Below are positions 16,829 to 26,472 of a DNA stretch of 64,000 nucleotides, piece after piece. The first letter of the stretch is position 1. Each line of letters begins with the position of its first letter. Location: assembly GCA_021740645.1 (NCBI GenBank), contig JAIOZL010000004.1, forward strand, positions 186,001 through 250,000. The letters run 5' to 3'. A program made the position numbers and the translations under genes. The notes under the pieces were generated by a model that saw only the letters and a list, made by a program, of their open reading frames with translations, had not been told where the DNA came from and searched no databases. This DNA comes from Bacteroidales bacterium. GTDB taxonomy: Bacteria; Bacteroidota; Bacteroidia; Bacteroidales; JAADJA01.

Positions 16829-17581
16829 ATGAGTCAACTGCCCATTCAAACAATTGATGATGTAATTTTGGCCCTTGAATCCATCCTGAGGGAATCGGAA
16901 CAAAACAACGACCCACTTGGGTTTTTTACAGCCCTTTACCTGAAGGTTACTACCAAAGTTAAAGAAGGAATTGCAGAAGGATTTTTCGATGATGGCCCCC
17001 GAATGGAGAAGTTGGATGTGGTTTTTGCCAGGCGATATATAGATGCTTATTACCACCATAAAAACAAGGAACTGGTAACGGATTCATGGCTTCAGGCCTT
17101 TGAAATATCCACCCACTACTGGCTGATTGTCCTTCAGCATTTATTGGTGGGGATGAACGCCCATATAAACCTGGATCTTGGTATTGCAGCTACTGAAGTT
17201 TCAAAAGGGAAAAAGATGGAAGCATTAGAAAGCGATTTTAATAAAATCAATGAAATACTGGCTTCACTTGTTGAGGAGGTACAGGATAATTTGGCTTCCA
17301 TATGGCCGATACTAAAAAAAATTCTTTCCATTTCGGGTAAGGTAGACGACTTTATGGTGGGATTCAGCATGAAGCTAGCCCGCAATGGGGCCTGGAAATT
17401 TGCTTGCCAACTGGCACTCACTCCCGAAGATCAAAAGGAAAGCTTAATAGCCGAGAGAGATCATAAGGTTGCGAAAAAGGCGGGTATTGTTATTCAACCA
17501 GGCTTTATCATTAGTTTATTGATGAAGGTTGTTCGACTAGGGGAAAGAGGCAGTGTGGCAGAAAAGATCAGGAAACTTTAA
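16829..17581 (+). CDS. DUF5995 family protein (intact paralogue)
   Basis: 250 residues, no signal peptide, mainly helical. The conserved core is HLLVGMNAHINLDLGIAA (about 104-121), which I associate with DUF5995; function unknown. The charged C-terminal third ends in a short hydrophobic patch (PGFIISLLMKVV). The paralogue at 9979-10728 has the same length but a nonsense codon, so this is probably the working copy. Downstream, 95 bases separate it from a membrane-anchored coiled-coil gene that has its own promoter. Confidence 0.7.
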   Translation: MSQLPIQTIDDVILALESILRESEQNNDPLGFFTALYLKVTTKVKEGIAEGFFDDGPRMEKLDVVFARRYIDAYYHHKNKELVTDSWLQAFEISTHYWLIVLQHLLVGMNAHINLDLGIAATEVSKGKKMEALESDFNKINEILASLVEEVQDNLASIWPILKKILSISGKVDDFMVGFSMKLARNGAWKFACQLALTPEDQKESLIAERDHKVAKKAGIVIQPGFIISLLMKVVRLGERGSVAEKIRKL

Positions 17582-17607
17582 AATGAAATATATTAGCTGT
17601 AGATCAT

Positions 17608-17636
17608 TTGGTTGTGACAAGAATTCTGTAAATTTG
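17608..17636 (+). promoter_or_regulatory. TTG-N18-TAAATTTG promoter
   Basis: A TTG at 17608-17610, a spacer of exactly 18 bases and TAAATTTG at 17629-17636 match both Bacteroidota promoter elements. It lies 40 bases before the ATG at 17677. Confidence 0.65.
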
Positions 17637-17676
17637 ATAACAATAGAATCTAAACAAACTCAATACTATTTTCATC

Positions 17677-18426
17677 ATGAGAAACTTTCTTGAAAACCTG
17701 AACAAGTATTGGGCTACACCAATGATAGCCATTGTAGGTGGGCTTCTGGGCTTATATTTTACAGTTGTTAAAAACAACCTTGAGGCCGAGGCTGACAAGC
17801 TGGGCATTGCTGCTAAAAAAATTGAGACTGACCTGAAACAAAGGGAATTTCAAAATACCCTTAAAATCCAGATGTATGGTGAGGTAAAGGAAGCTATATC
17901 CCAGGAAGATGAAAAACTCCAGAATGCGGTTTTGCTGATGGTTAATGAAATGCTTTCTGACGATAGCCTGTTCAGGGATAAATTGATCACCATTTTGCTC
18001 GCCTCACCCAATACGGATGAGTCGGTAAAAGTGGAGCAGCAAAAATTAGAAAAGAAGACGCAGGAATTTGTGCAGTTAGAAAAACAAAAAACAGCCAGTG
18101 TTTTTACCATTGATGTTTTTTATTTAGAGGATGTTGTAGCAGAAGCAGAACCCCGGGCTAAACAGATTGAACAGCTAATTTTAGATCATATGCAGGGTTA
18201 CCAGGTAAGGTTTCGCCAATTGCCGCGGAACATTAATGCAAAAAGCGGCTACCGGATATCTGCCAATGAAATACGTTATGAAGCGGATGAAAAAGAAATT
18301 GCCGAGAAGATCTTATCCCTTATCCAGGAAGCCGATATATTTCAATTGGAACAGCCCCGCTTAAACCAGATCAATCCCAACAAACCAACGCCTAATTATA
18401 TCAGTATTTTTGTGAGGAATATGTAA
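17677..18426 (+). CDS. membrane-anchored coiled-coil protein of unknown function
   Basis: 249 residues. One N-terminal helix (about 14-31, TPMIAIVGGLLGLYFTVV) anchors a long charged region with coiled-coil character (about 35-60 and 105-135, KVEQQKLEKKTQEFVQLEKQK). The last 110 residues look like a mixed alpha/beta domain, starting FTIDVFYLEDVV and ending NYISIFVRNM. No family was recognised. It has its own promoter and lies 48 bases before a YdeI-like gene. Confidence 0.55.
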   Translation: MRNFLENLNKYWATPMIAIVGGLLGLYFTVVKNNLEAEADKLGIAAKKIETDLKQREFQNTLKIQMYGEVKEAISQEDEKLQNAVLLMVNEMLSDDSLFRDKLITILLASPNTDESVKVEQQKLEKKTQEFVQLEKQKTASVFTIDVFYLEDVVAEAEPRAKQIEQLILDHMQGYQVRFRQLPRNINAKSGYRISANEIRYEADEKEIAEKILSLIQEADIFQLEQPRLNQINPNKPTPNYISIFVRNM

Positions 18427-18474
18427 GACGATCATTGAAGAAGTTAATTTTAAAAGTTTATATCCAATTTTAAA

Positions 18475-19065
18475 ATGGAAATCACGAATCCCCTTTTTTT
18501 TACGACGAGAATAGAATGGCGCCACTGGCTCAAAAATAATTTTAAAACAAAAAAGGAAGCCTGGTTGGTAAATGCTAAAAAATCCTCTGGCAAAGCCAGA
18601 ATAGAATACAATGATGCAGTGGAGGAAGCGCTCTGTTTTGGTTGGATCGACAGCACTGTTAAATCGATGGACAAAGATCATTCGGCCCAAAGGTATTCGC
18701 CACGGCGGGCAAAAAGCACTTATTCACAAAGTAATCGTGAAAGATTAAAGTGGTTAATGAGCAAAAACAAGATCCATCCATCATTGGTGGAGGAAGTTAC
18801 AGGGATTCTTAAGGAGGAATTCAATTTCCCTGGAGACATAATGATGGAACTTAAGAAAGACACGATTGTTTGGGAAAACTATCAAAAATTCCCTGATCCT
18901 TACAAAAGAATACGCATTGCATATATTGATGTGGCCCGATCGAGGCCTGGGGATTTTAAAAAGCGTCTTGCAAATTTTTTGAAATATACCCGGGAGAATA
19001 AACTGCTTTCGGGTTATGGGGGCATAGATAAACATTATTTTGAAAGTGCTACTCCTCATAATTGA
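18475..19065 (+). CDS. YdeI/OmpD-associated family protein
   Basis: 196 residues, cytoplasmic. The segment around ARIEYNDAVEEALCFGWIDSTVKS, spread over residues 42-65, followed by QRYSPRRAKSTYSQSNRERLKWL, is the signature of YdeI/OmpD-associated (bacteriocin-protection-like) proteins. The C-terminal part (FPDPYKRIRIAYIDVARSRP) also fits. The biochemical role is not established. Its 3' end overlaps the convergent YwqK-like gene by 17 bases. Confidence 0.82.
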   Translation: MEITNPLFFTTRIEWRHWLKNNFKTKKEAWLVNAKKSSGKARIEYNDAVEEALCFGWIDSTVKSMDKDHSAQRYSPRRAKSTYSQSNRERLKWLMSKNKIHPSLVEEVTGILKEEFNFPGDIMMELKKDTIVWENYQKFPDPYKRIRIAYIDVARSRPGDFKKRLANFLKYTRENKLLSGYGGIDKHYFESATPHN

Positions 19066-19474
19066 TCTCTTTGATCAGTTTTCCATCTTTGTCCCAAAAA
19101 CGCCATATACCTGTGCGTTCTTCATTCATTATGCTGCCTTCGTAATATTTTTGTCCGTTGTCGTGGTACACAGTTTTCATTCCGTGCTCAATGCCTTTTT
19201 TATATTCACCGGTACTCCATATCGTCCCGTTGCTATGCCAGGCTGTCCAGATCCCTTCCCTTAGCCCGTTTTTATAACTTCCTTCGATGCTTTTATTTCC
19301 ATTATCCCAGTACCGGACTTCTTTCAGCAGTTTCTCTTTCGACTCATTGTTGTAAAACTTTACGATTTGCGGACTTCCGTCGGGGTGCGTGACTTCAACC
19401 ACCTCAAACATTTTTTTATAACCACATCCAACAAATAATAGGATGCTCAAAAGCAGGTATATACACTTCTTCAT
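19049..19474 (-). CDS. YwqK-like lipoprotein with MORN-type repeats
   Basis: 141 residues from ATG 19474, which gives a lipoprotein leader MKKCIYLLLSILLFVGC; the longer frame from 19552 would overlap pyrC and bury the leader. The body has four to five repeats of the form YxNGxxEGxWxxWHxNGxxxxxGxYKxG, as in YwqK antitoxin-like proteins. The role is unclear; the antitoxin name is by family only, and no toxin partner is seen. It starts 4 bases after the dihydroorotase stop and probably shares its operon. Confidence 0.75.
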   Translation of the reverse strand: MKKCIYLLLSILLFVGCGYKKMFEVVEVTHPDGSPQIVKFYNNESKEKLLKEVRYWDNGNKSIEGSYKNGLREGIWTAWHSNGTIWSTGEYKKGIEHGMKTVYHDNGQKYYEGSIMNEERTGIWRFWDKDGKLIKEINYEE

Positions 19475-19478
19475 ACTG

Positions 19479-20834
19479 TTATCTTTGAAATTCAAGGCGA
19501 CGGCCTTTTTGTGATTCATTAAATTTGCCATTATCAAATACCGGTTGTCCATTCACAAATGTATGGGTAATCTTCGACTTAAAGCTATGTCCTTCAAAAG
19601 GTGACCAACCGCATTTATATAAGATGTTGGATTTGTCCACGGCAGTTGAATTTTTTAAATCCACTGCAACCAGGTCGGCAAAATAACCTTTACGGATAAA
19701 TCCCCGCTTTTTCACCTGGAAACATACTGCGGGGGCATGGCACATTTTCTCCACGATTTTTTCCAGGCTGATCTTTTCCTGCCGATAAAAATCCAACATA
19801 GCCAGCAAAGAATGTTGCACCAGTGGACCGCCTGAAGGAGCTTTAAGGTAGGTATTGTTTTTTTCTTTTAAGGTATGCGGGGCATGATCAGTAGCAATCA
19901 CGTCCAGTTTATTATCGAGCAATGATTCAAATAGTTTTTGCTGGTCGGTCCGGGTTTTAATAGCGGGGTTCCACTTGATCCGGGTTCCGTGTTTTTCGTA
20001 ATCCGAACTGTTAAACCAAAGGTGATGTACACAAACCTCAGCCGTGATCCTTTTTTTCTCCAGAGGCAATGTGTTATCAAACAATTCCATCTCTTTGGCT
20101 GAAGATAAATGCAAGACATGCAGACGGGTGTTATAGAGCCTGGCTAAGCCAACCGCGAGTTTAGAGCTGGTATAGCAGGCTTTATCGCTGCGGATCAGTG
20201 GATGGGCATCGATCGGAATTTTGTCCCCATACTTTCCTCTAAATACCTCAAGGTTTTTCTGTATGGTTGGTTCGTCTTCGCAATGAACGGCGACTAATAA
20301 TTTCGCTTTTGAAAATAGTTTATTCAGGGTATCAATATTATCCACCAACATATTTCCTGTAGAAGCTCCCATAAATACTTTAATGCCACAAACCGTTTTG
20401 GGGTTGGTTTTAAGTACTTCTTCAAGGTTGTCGTTCGATACTCCCATATAAAAGGAATAATTGGCCAGGGATTTTTCAGCTGCCATTTGGTACTTTTCTT
20501 CCAGAAGTTCCTGTGTAAGGGTATTAGGGATGGTATTGGGCATTTCCATAAATGAGGTAATGCCCCCTGCGATGGCCGCCTTACTTTCGGTGTACATATC
20601 GGCCTTATGGGTTAAGCCCGGGTCACGGAAATGGACCTGGTCGTCGATAACTCCTGGCAAGAGGTGTTTCCCTTTGAGGTCAATAATTTTCAGTTGAGGA
20701 TCAATTTCACGTATTTCATTTTCCGTAAAAATCTCTTCAATACAATCATCTTTAACCAATACCGCCCCTCTGAAGATTTGGCCTTCATTCACTATTTGTG
20801 CATTGGCAATCAGGTATGTATTGCTTTCTTTCAA
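19479..20834 (-). CDS. pyrC: dihydroorotase
   Basis: 451 residues. An amidohydrolase of the dihydroorotase type: DDQVHFRDPGLTHK (66-79), the carbamylated Lys152 in GIKVFMGAS, AVHCED, LHVLHLSSAKE and the catalytic ATDHAPH near the C-terminal third. It converts N-carbamoyl-L-aspartate and dihydroorotate in pyrimidine synthesis. The first His of the usual HxH metal pair is Gln66, a variant I recall from Bacteroidota enzymes. The start is TTG at 20834. Between a polyprenol mannosyltransferase and a YwqK-like gene, same strand. Confidence 0.88.
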   Translation of the reverse strand: MKESNTYLIANAQIVNEGQIFRGAVLVKDDCIEEIFTENEIREIDPQLKIIDLKGKHLLPGVIDDQVHFRDPGLTHKADMYTESKAAIAGGITSFMEMPNTIPNTLTQELLEEKYQMAAEKSLANYSFYMGVSNDNLEEVLKTNPKTVCGIKVFMGASTGNMLVDNIDTLNKLFSKAKLLVAVHCEDEPTIQKNLEVFRGKYGDKIPIDAHPLIRSDKACYTSSKLAVGLARLYNTRLHVLHLSSAKEMELFDNTLPLEKKRITAEVCVHHLWFNSSDYEKHGTRIKWNPAIKTRTDQQKLFESLLDNKLDVIATDHAPHTLKEKNNTYLKAPSGGPLVQHSLLAMLDFYRQEKISLEKIVEKMCHAPAVCFQVKKRGFIRKGYFADLVAVDLKNSTAVDKSNILYKCGWSPFEGHSFKSKITHTFVNGQPVFDNGKFNESQKGRRLEFQR

Positions 20835-20889
20835 ATTAGAAGATATATGATGATTTCCGGTCGAACTAAATTAAATAAAAAAATGACAG

Positions 20890-21627
20890 TTAAACGGCTT
20901 TTTTGATTTTTTTGAATAGGCTTCTCAGGCGCAGGTCAATCACTCCAAAAATAGCTTCCTTAAAAATGCTTTTGTTCATTTTGGAAGTGCCTTCTGTCCG
21001 ATCAGTAAAGATGATATCCACCTCCTTAATGCTAAAGCCAAGTTTCCAGGCCGTAAATTTCATTTCGATCTGGAAGGCATAACCCGTAAATTTTATTTTA
21101 TTCAGGTCGATGGTTTCCAGCACCTTGCGGGTATAACATTTAAACCCGGCTGTGGTATCACGCACACTCATCCCTGTAATAATACGCACGTAGGCCGAAG
21201 CATAATACGACATCAGGACACGGCCCATCGGCCAATTGACCACATTTACCCCTTTGATATAACGTGAGCCAATGGAAAGATCTGCGCCATCTTTTGCACA
21301 AGCATTATAAAGCCTGATGAGGTCATCGGGGTTATGTGAAAAGTCGGCATCCATTTCAAAGATGAAATCATATCCCTTTTTCAGTGCCCATCTAAACCCA
21401 TGAATATAAGCGGTACCCAGGCCAAGTTTCCCTTTCCTCTCCTCTATAAAAAGTTGTTTGGGGAATTCTTTCATAAGGCCTTTAACAATTCGGGCAGTGC
21501 CATCAGGTGAATTGTCTTCCACAATTAAAAGATGAAAATCTTTGTCCAGGGAAAAAACTTTTCGGATGATCTTTTCGATGTTTTCCTTTTCGTTGTATGT
21601 GGGTATGATGACTAAACTATCGCTCAC
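20890..21627 (-). CDS. polyprenol-phosphate mannosyltransferase (DPM1-like GT2)
   Basis: 245 residues; GT-A fold of family GT2: IIPTYNEKENI at the start, VEDNSPDGTA, then FEMDADFSHNP carrying the DxD motif, and a C-terminal TDRTEGTSKMNKSIFKEA segment typical of dolichol/polyprenol-phosphate mannose synthases. No C-terminal membrane helices, so it is the short cytosolic-face type. It should make polyprenyl-phosphate mannose for glycan or protein mannosylation. The start is GTG. It is 55 bases upstream of pyrC, an arrangement I recall in other Bacteroidota. Confidence 0.85.
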   Translation of the reverse strand: MSDSLVIIPTYNEKENIEKIIRKVFSLDKDFHLLIVEDNSPDGTARIVKGLMKEFPKQLFIEERKGKLGLGTAYIHGFRWALKKGYDFIFEMDADFSHNPDDLIRLYNACAKDGADLSIGSRYIKGVNVVNWPMGRVLMSYYASAYVRIITGMSVRDTTAGFKCYTRKVLETIDLNKIKFTGYAFQIEMKFTAWKLGFSIKEVDIIFTDRTEGTSKMNKSIFKEAIFGVIDLRLRSLFKKIKKAV

Positions 21628-21655
21628 AGGAATAAAGAATTTATGCTTTAGGGTA

Positions 21656-21663
21656 CAAATATA
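21656..21663 (-). promoter_or_regulatory. TAnnTTTG box of the mannosyltransferase-pyrC operon
   Basis: The minus strand reads TATATTTG, a full match to the -7 element, 28 bases before the GTG start at 21627. Confidence 0.5.
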
Positions 21664-21773
21664 TAATTTATTCGAATGTTAGGTATGAATATTCAATGGA
21701 TGAATAGCTTTGCTTGCAATATTATCAGAAGTTTAAACCGCACTTTCTCATTTCCATTCAACTCAAAAAACTC

Positions 21774-21782
21774 TACCTTTGC
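21774..21782 (+). promoter_or_regulatory. TAnnTTTGC promoter box of fbp
   Basis: TACCTTTGC is a full match, 30 bases before the ATG at 21813. It lies inside the longer alternative reading frame and therefore supports the shorter start. Confidence 0.6.
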
Positions 21783-21812
21783 CCTTTATTATTCCTATTA
21801 CATAATACATAC

Positions 21813-22829
21813 ATGAAAACCTTAGTAGAATTCATAAACGACAAACAAGCAGATTTTACCTATGCCTCCGGTGAGTTTTCAAGATTATTGAATGATATTG
21901 GCATCGCAGCAAAATATGTGCACCGGGAAGTGAATAAAGCCGGACTTGCTGATATTATGGGTTATGAAGGAACCCAAAACGTGCAGGGAGAAGACCAGAA
22001 AAAACTGGATGTATTTGCCAACGACCAGTTTATTAAAGCCCTGAAACATGGTGGCCAGTGTTGTGCCATTGTTTCGGAAGAGAATGATGACCTGATCACC
22101 TATGATAATCAAACTTCAAACAATGGGAAATATGTCGTAGCCATTGATCCGCTTGATGGCAGCTCCAATATCGAAGTGAATGTTTCTATCGGTACCGTGT
22201 TTTCAGTTTATCGAAGAAAATCGGAACAGGGCGGGAAAGGGACGCTGGAGGATGTATTGCAGCCCGGAACAGAAATAGTGGCTGCCGGTTATGTGATATA
22301 TGGCTCTTCCACCATGCTGGTTTATACCACTGGTAATGGAGTAAATGGCTTTACCCTTGACCCTTCGGTAGGGCTTTTTTTATTATCCCACCCCGAAATT
22401 AAAATCCCGGATGGCGGGAATATTTATTCGATCAATGAAGCCAATTATATTTATTTCCCCGATGGGGTAAAAGAATACATTCGCTATTGCCAGGAAGACG
22501 ATCCTAAAACACTCAGGCCATATACTACACGTTACATTGGTTCGCTGGTAGCTGATTTTCATCGGAACCTTTTGCGTGGTGGGATTTATATGTACCCCGG
22601 AACTAAAAAAAATCCCAATGGGAAACTGCGGTTGCTTTATGAATGTAACCCGGTGGCCATGATCGCCGAGCAGGCAGGGGGAAAGGCAACAGATGGGTTC
22701 AGGCGGATTATGGAAATTAAACCGGAGGAAATGCATCAACGGGTACCTATTTTTGTAGGCTCGAAACATATGGTAGAAAAAGCGGAATATTTTATGAATT
22801 ATTATTCCAAAGATTTTAAACCGAAGTAG
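21813..22829 (+). CDS. fbp: fructose-1,6-bisphosphatase class 1
   Basis: 338 residues. The metal and phosphate motif DPLDGSSN at 112-119, the upstream acidic pair in VSEEND (Glu89/Glu90), and the C-terminal [14 protein letters not shown] and [10 protein letters not shown] segments are diagnostic. It removes the 1-phosphate from fructose 1,6-bisphosphate in gluconeogenesis, in the cytoplasm. An in-frame ATG 99 bases upstream (21714) is unlikely because the promoter lies between the two. It is 57 bases before mfd. Confidence 0.93.
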   Translation: MKTLVEFINDKQADFTYASGEFSRLLNDIGIAAKYVHREVNKAGLADIMGYEGTQNVQGEDQKKLDVFANDQFIKALKHGGQCCAIVSEENDDLITYDNQTSNNGKYVVAIDPLDGSSNIEVNVSIGTVFSVYRRKSEQGGKGTLEDVLQPGTEIVAAGYVIYGSSTMLVYTTGNGVNGFTLDPSVGLFLLSHPEIKIPDGGNIYSINEANYIYFPDGVKEYIRYCQEDDPKTLRPYTTRYIGSLVADFHRNLLRGGIYMYPGTKKNPNGKLRLLYECNPVAMIAEQAGGKATDGFRRIMEIKPEEMHQRVPIFVGSKHMVEKAEYFMNYYSKDFKPK

Positions 22830-22886
22830 TTTTTAATATTATTTCGCTGTTGAATTTGTTAACGTGTATAAAATTTATCGGGAAAT

Positions 22887-25800
22887 TTGGAAATTCAGGA
22901 AGTAATACAAAAAGGAGCAGTAAATGAAAATAACCAGAAGCTTCTCAATCACCTTCAAACACTGGCGGAAGGAAGCATCCATCTAAAGGGATTGGTGGGC
23001 TCTTCGGTTTCTTTTATTCTATCCAATCTATTCCAGGAGTTGGAAGCCTCTTTTGTGATAGTTCTTCCGGATAAAGAATCGGCCGCTTATTTTCTGAATG
23101 ATCTGGAAAGCATATTTAACGAGAAGAATGATAATTTCCATAAAAAGAAAATCCTCTTTTTCCCCGCTACCTATAAACGTACTTCTGAATTCGAGAAACA
23201 AGACAATACTAGCATTTTGCTTCGCACCGAAGTCTTAAAACGCCTGGGCACCAGTACACGCAAAAGCATAGTGGTTACTTATCCTGAAGCCCTTGCCGAA
23301 AAAGTTATCCGTAAAGCTTATCTAAGTAAAAATACCATCCGGTTAAAAAGGGGGGAGGCAACCTCCCTCGATTTTATGGCCGACCTGCTAATTGAAAATG
23401 ACTTCGATAGGGTGGATTTTGTTTATGAGCCCGGGCAATTTGCTATTCGTGGTGGGATCATTGATGTGTTTTCTTATACCAATGACTTTCCCTACCGGAT
23501 TGAGTTTTTTGGTGAGGAAGTTGAATCCATACGATCTTTTAATCCAAACGATCAGCTTTCCATCGATAAGCTCGACCACATTACCATTGTGCCTAATTTG
23601 CAGGACCGGAAGATCATTGAAAAACGGGTGCCTTTTCTGGAGTTTATTTCCAGCTCGACGATCCTATGGGCCGAAGACCTCAAATTTGTTATTGATAAAA
23701 TAGGATTTGAATACGATAAAATTAAAGAGCAGTTTGAAAATAGTGATGCAGAAGATTCTGAAGGTCTTCACCATCCTGATGAGTATTTTGTGGATAGCGG
23801 AACTTTTAGGGAACAAATTCAGAACTTTCTGTCAATTGAGTTTGGGAGTAAAAGTTTGCTTAAGCCCGTATTGCAAAACGAATATCTTACCAGCCCCCAA
23901 CCCTCATTTAATAAGAACTTCGATCTGCTGATTGCTGATCTGACCGCAAACACCAAAAAAGGCTATCAGAATATTATCCTTTCTGAAAACCCAAACCAGA
24001 TCAAACGTTTGTATGCTATTTTTGATGACATCCATGCCACCAGGGGTATTGAGCGGCAGTTTGATTTTGAAACCGTTAAAACTTCACTTCACCAGGGATT
24101 TATTGACCATGATAACAAACAGGCCTGCTATACTGATCACCAGATTTTTGAACGTTATCATAAATATCATTTAAAAGAGAAATTTACCGGAAGCCAGGCC
24201 CTGACCCTTAAAGAAATCTATGACCTCCAGCCCGGTGATTATGTTACCCATATTGATCATGGCGTAGGTCGTTTTGATGGCCTGGAGAAAGTTGAAAATA
24301 ACGGAAAAGTGCAGGAAGCCATCCGCCTGATCTACAGCGATGGCGATTTGTTGTACATCAGCATTCATTCCTTGCACAGGATCTCCAAGTTTGTGGGAAA
24401 AGAAGGTATCCCTCCCAAAATGCACAGGCTTGGCTCCAATATGTGGAATACCCTTAAAGCAAAAACCAAAAAGAAAGTTAAGGATATCGCCAAGGAGCTG
24501 ATCAAACTTTATGCGGAAAGAAAGTCAGCGAAGGGCTTTGCCTTTTCGCCTGATACATACCTTCAGCACGAGTTGGAAGCTTCCTTCATTTATGAAGATA
24601 CGCCCGACCAGTTAAAATCAACCCAGGATGTAAAGCAGGATATGGAAGTTCCCCATCCTATGGACCGTTTGGTATGCGGAGATGTAGGCTTTGGTAAAAC
24701 GGAAGTGGCCATTCGGGCAGCATTTAAAGCGGTAACGGATAGTAAGCAGGTGGCTGTGCTGGTCCCTACCACTATCCTGGCCTTACAGCATTATAATACG
24801 TTTTCTGACCGCCTGGGTGAAATGCCGGTGAAAGTGGAATACATTAACCGGTTTAAATCCACCAAACAACAAAGCCAGATCAAGCAGGAACTTAAAGAAG
24901 GGAAAATCGACATCTTGATTGGTACACACCGGCTGATAAGTAAGGATATCGAATTTAAAAACCTGGGATTACTCATTATTGATGAAGAACAGAAGTTTGG
25001 CGTGTCGACCAAAGAAAAACTAAAACGTTTAAAGGTGAATGTGGATACGCTTACGTTAACGGCAACTCCTATTCCACGTACACTTCAATTTTCATTGATG
25101 GGTGCCCGTGATCTATCTATCATTAATACCCCACCGCCTAACAGGTATCCGGTCCTGACCGAAATCAGGCCCTTTGGGGAGGAGGTGATCCGGGATGCAA
25201 TCAACTACGAAGTGGATCGGGGAGGGCAGGTTTTTTTCGTTCATAACCGGGTGCAGAATATCGAGGAAGTTGCCGACATGATCCGCAGGTTTTGTCCGGA
25301 TGTAAGCATTGCCATAGGCCATGGCCAAATGGAGGGACATAAGCTCGAAAAGATCATGCTCGAATTTATCAGCGGCAAATATGATGTATTGCTTGCCACC
25401 ACCATTATTGAGTCTGGTCTTGACATTCCCAATGTTAATACCATTATCATCAATGAAGCCCAGAACTTTGGTTTAAGCGATCTACACCAGCTACGCGGAC
25501 GGGTAGGTCGGGCAAACCGAAAAGCGTTTTGTTATCTCCTTTCACAACCTTTATCCGTTTTAACACCTGAAGCACGCAAGCGTTTAAAAGCTATTGAGGA
25601 ATTGTCGGAATTGGGAAGTGGATTTAATATTGCTATGCGTGACCTGGATATCCGCGGGGCCGGTAATATTTTAGGTGCCGAGCAAAGTGGTTTTATTTCC
25701 GATATTGGTTTTGAAATGTACCACAAGATTTTGGATGAAGCCATCATGGAATTGAAAGAAACTGAATTCAAAGACCTTTATACCCAGGAAACCCACCAGG

Positions 25801-26273
25801 ATTATGTGCGCGATTGCCAGATTGAAACTGACCTGGCTTTATTATTTACCGATGATTACATCACCAATATTACTGAACGATTGAGTTTATACAAAGAGCT
25901 GGATAATATACAGGAGGAGGTTGAGTTGCAGCAATTCCGGTTAAAACTGATCGATCGTTTCGGCCCGATGCCACCACAAACTGAAGAGTTGATCCAAACG
26001 ATCCGCTTACGGTGGCTGGCCAAAGACCTTGGATTTGAAAAGATAATAATGAAAAATGAGCGAATGACCGGTTATTTTATTTCCAACCAGGAGTCGCCTT
26101 ATTACCAATCAGAAAAGTTTACCAAAATATTACGATTTGTGCAGGCAAACCCACGATTGGTGAGGATGAAGGAATCCAAAGATAAATTGTCCATGACGTT
26201 TTTACATGTGGATACGGTAAGCAAAGCAATTGGGATTTTCAAGAAACTGATTGGAGAAAATGAGTCTAATTAA
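22887..26273 (+). CDS. mfd: transcription-repair coupling factor Mfd
   Basis: 1128 residues in the usual Mfd order: a UvrB-like N-terminal module, an RNA-polymerase-interacting domain with GDYVTHIDHGVGRFDGLEK (about 450-530), a RecG-like translocase with Walker A GDVGFGKT (598-605), DEEQKFG and TATPIPRT, then a C-terminal TRCF domain. It removes RNA polymerase stalled at lesions and recruits UvrA. No ATG fits; the frame opens after a TAA at 22869 and the only good start is TTG at 22887. The length agrees with the family. Confidence 0.95.
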   Translation: MEIQEVIQKGAVNENNQKLLNHLQTLAEGSIHLKGLVGSSVSFILSNLFQELEASFVIVLPDKESAAYFLNDLESIFNEKNDNFHKKKILFFPATYKRTSEFEKQDNTSILLRTEVLKRLGTSTRKSIVVTYPEALAEKVIRKAYLSKNTIRLKRGEATSLDFMADLLIENDFDRVDFVYEPGQFAIRGGIIDVFSYTNDFPYRIEFFGEEVESIRSFNPNDQLSIDKLDHITIVPNLQDRKIIEKRVPFLEFISSSTILWAEDLKFVIDKIGFEYDKIKEQFENSDAEDSEGLHHPDEYFVDSGTFREQIQNFLSIEFGSKSLLKPVLQNEYLTSPQPSFNKNFDLLIADLTANTKKGYQNIILSENPNQIKRLYAIFDDIHATRGIERQFDFETVKTSLHQGFIDHDNKQACYTDHQIFERYHKYHLKEKFTGSQALTLKEIYDLQPGDYVTHIDHGVGRFDGLEKVENNGKVQEAIRLIYSDGDLLYISIHSLHRISKFVGKEGIPPKMHRLGSNMWNTLKAKTKKKVKDIAKELIKLYAERKSAKGFAFSPDTYLQHELEASFIYEDTPDQLKSTQDVKQDMEVPHPMDRLVCGDVGFGKTEVAIRAAFKAVTDSKQVAVLVPTTILALQHYNTFSDRLGEMPVKVEYINRFKSTKQQSQIKQELKEGKIDILIGTHRLISKDIEFKNLGLLIIDEEQKFGVSTKEKLKRLKVNVDTLTLTATPIPRTLQFSLMGARDLSIINTPPPNRYPVLTEIRPFGEEVIRDAINYEVDRGGQVFFVHNRVQNIEEVADMIRRFCPDVSIAIGHGQMEGHKLEKIMLEFISGKYDVLLATTIIESGLDIPNVNTIIINEAQNFGLSDLHQLRGRVGRANRKAFCYLLSQPLSVLTPEARKRLKAIEELSELGSGFNIAMRDLDIRGAGNILGAEQSGFISDIGFEMYHKILDEAIMELKETEFKDLYTQETHQDYVRDCQIETDLALLFTDDYITNITERLSLYKELDNIQEEVELQQFRLKLIDRFGPMPPQTEELIQTIRLRWLAKDLGFEKIIMKNERMTGYFISNQESPYYQSEKFTKILRFVQANPRLVRMKESKDKLSMTFLHVDTVSKAIGIFKKLIGENESN

Positions 26274-26472
26274 CCTCACGAGATTGTCAGACATCTTAAT
26301 TTACATGGACCAATCTCCATTAATGTTGACCAATGACCAATGATCAATCCGAATAATCTTATTGACTATTTGCATGATAAAACTGTTTGAATTACCTTAG
26401 TGGAGATTAAACATGAAAAAATTGAACCATCCACTTATCATCTTGTTACATCAAAACAAATAAAATCAAAAT

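Noticed and set aside
19049..19474. YwqK-like protein as half of a toxin-antitoxin pair
   Set aside because: It is a lipoprotein in an operon with pyrC and no toxin gene is adjacent; the antitoxin label comes only from the family name.
26320..26350. Repeated GACCAAT units as a possible regulator site or array
   Set aside because: Only two to three imperfect short copies without fixed spacing; not a CRISPR array and not convincing as an operator.
26413..26463. Short reading frame MKKLNHPLIILLHQNK before the NmrA-like gene
   Set aside because: Only 16 codons, no conserved feature and no promoter box; it looks like chance.
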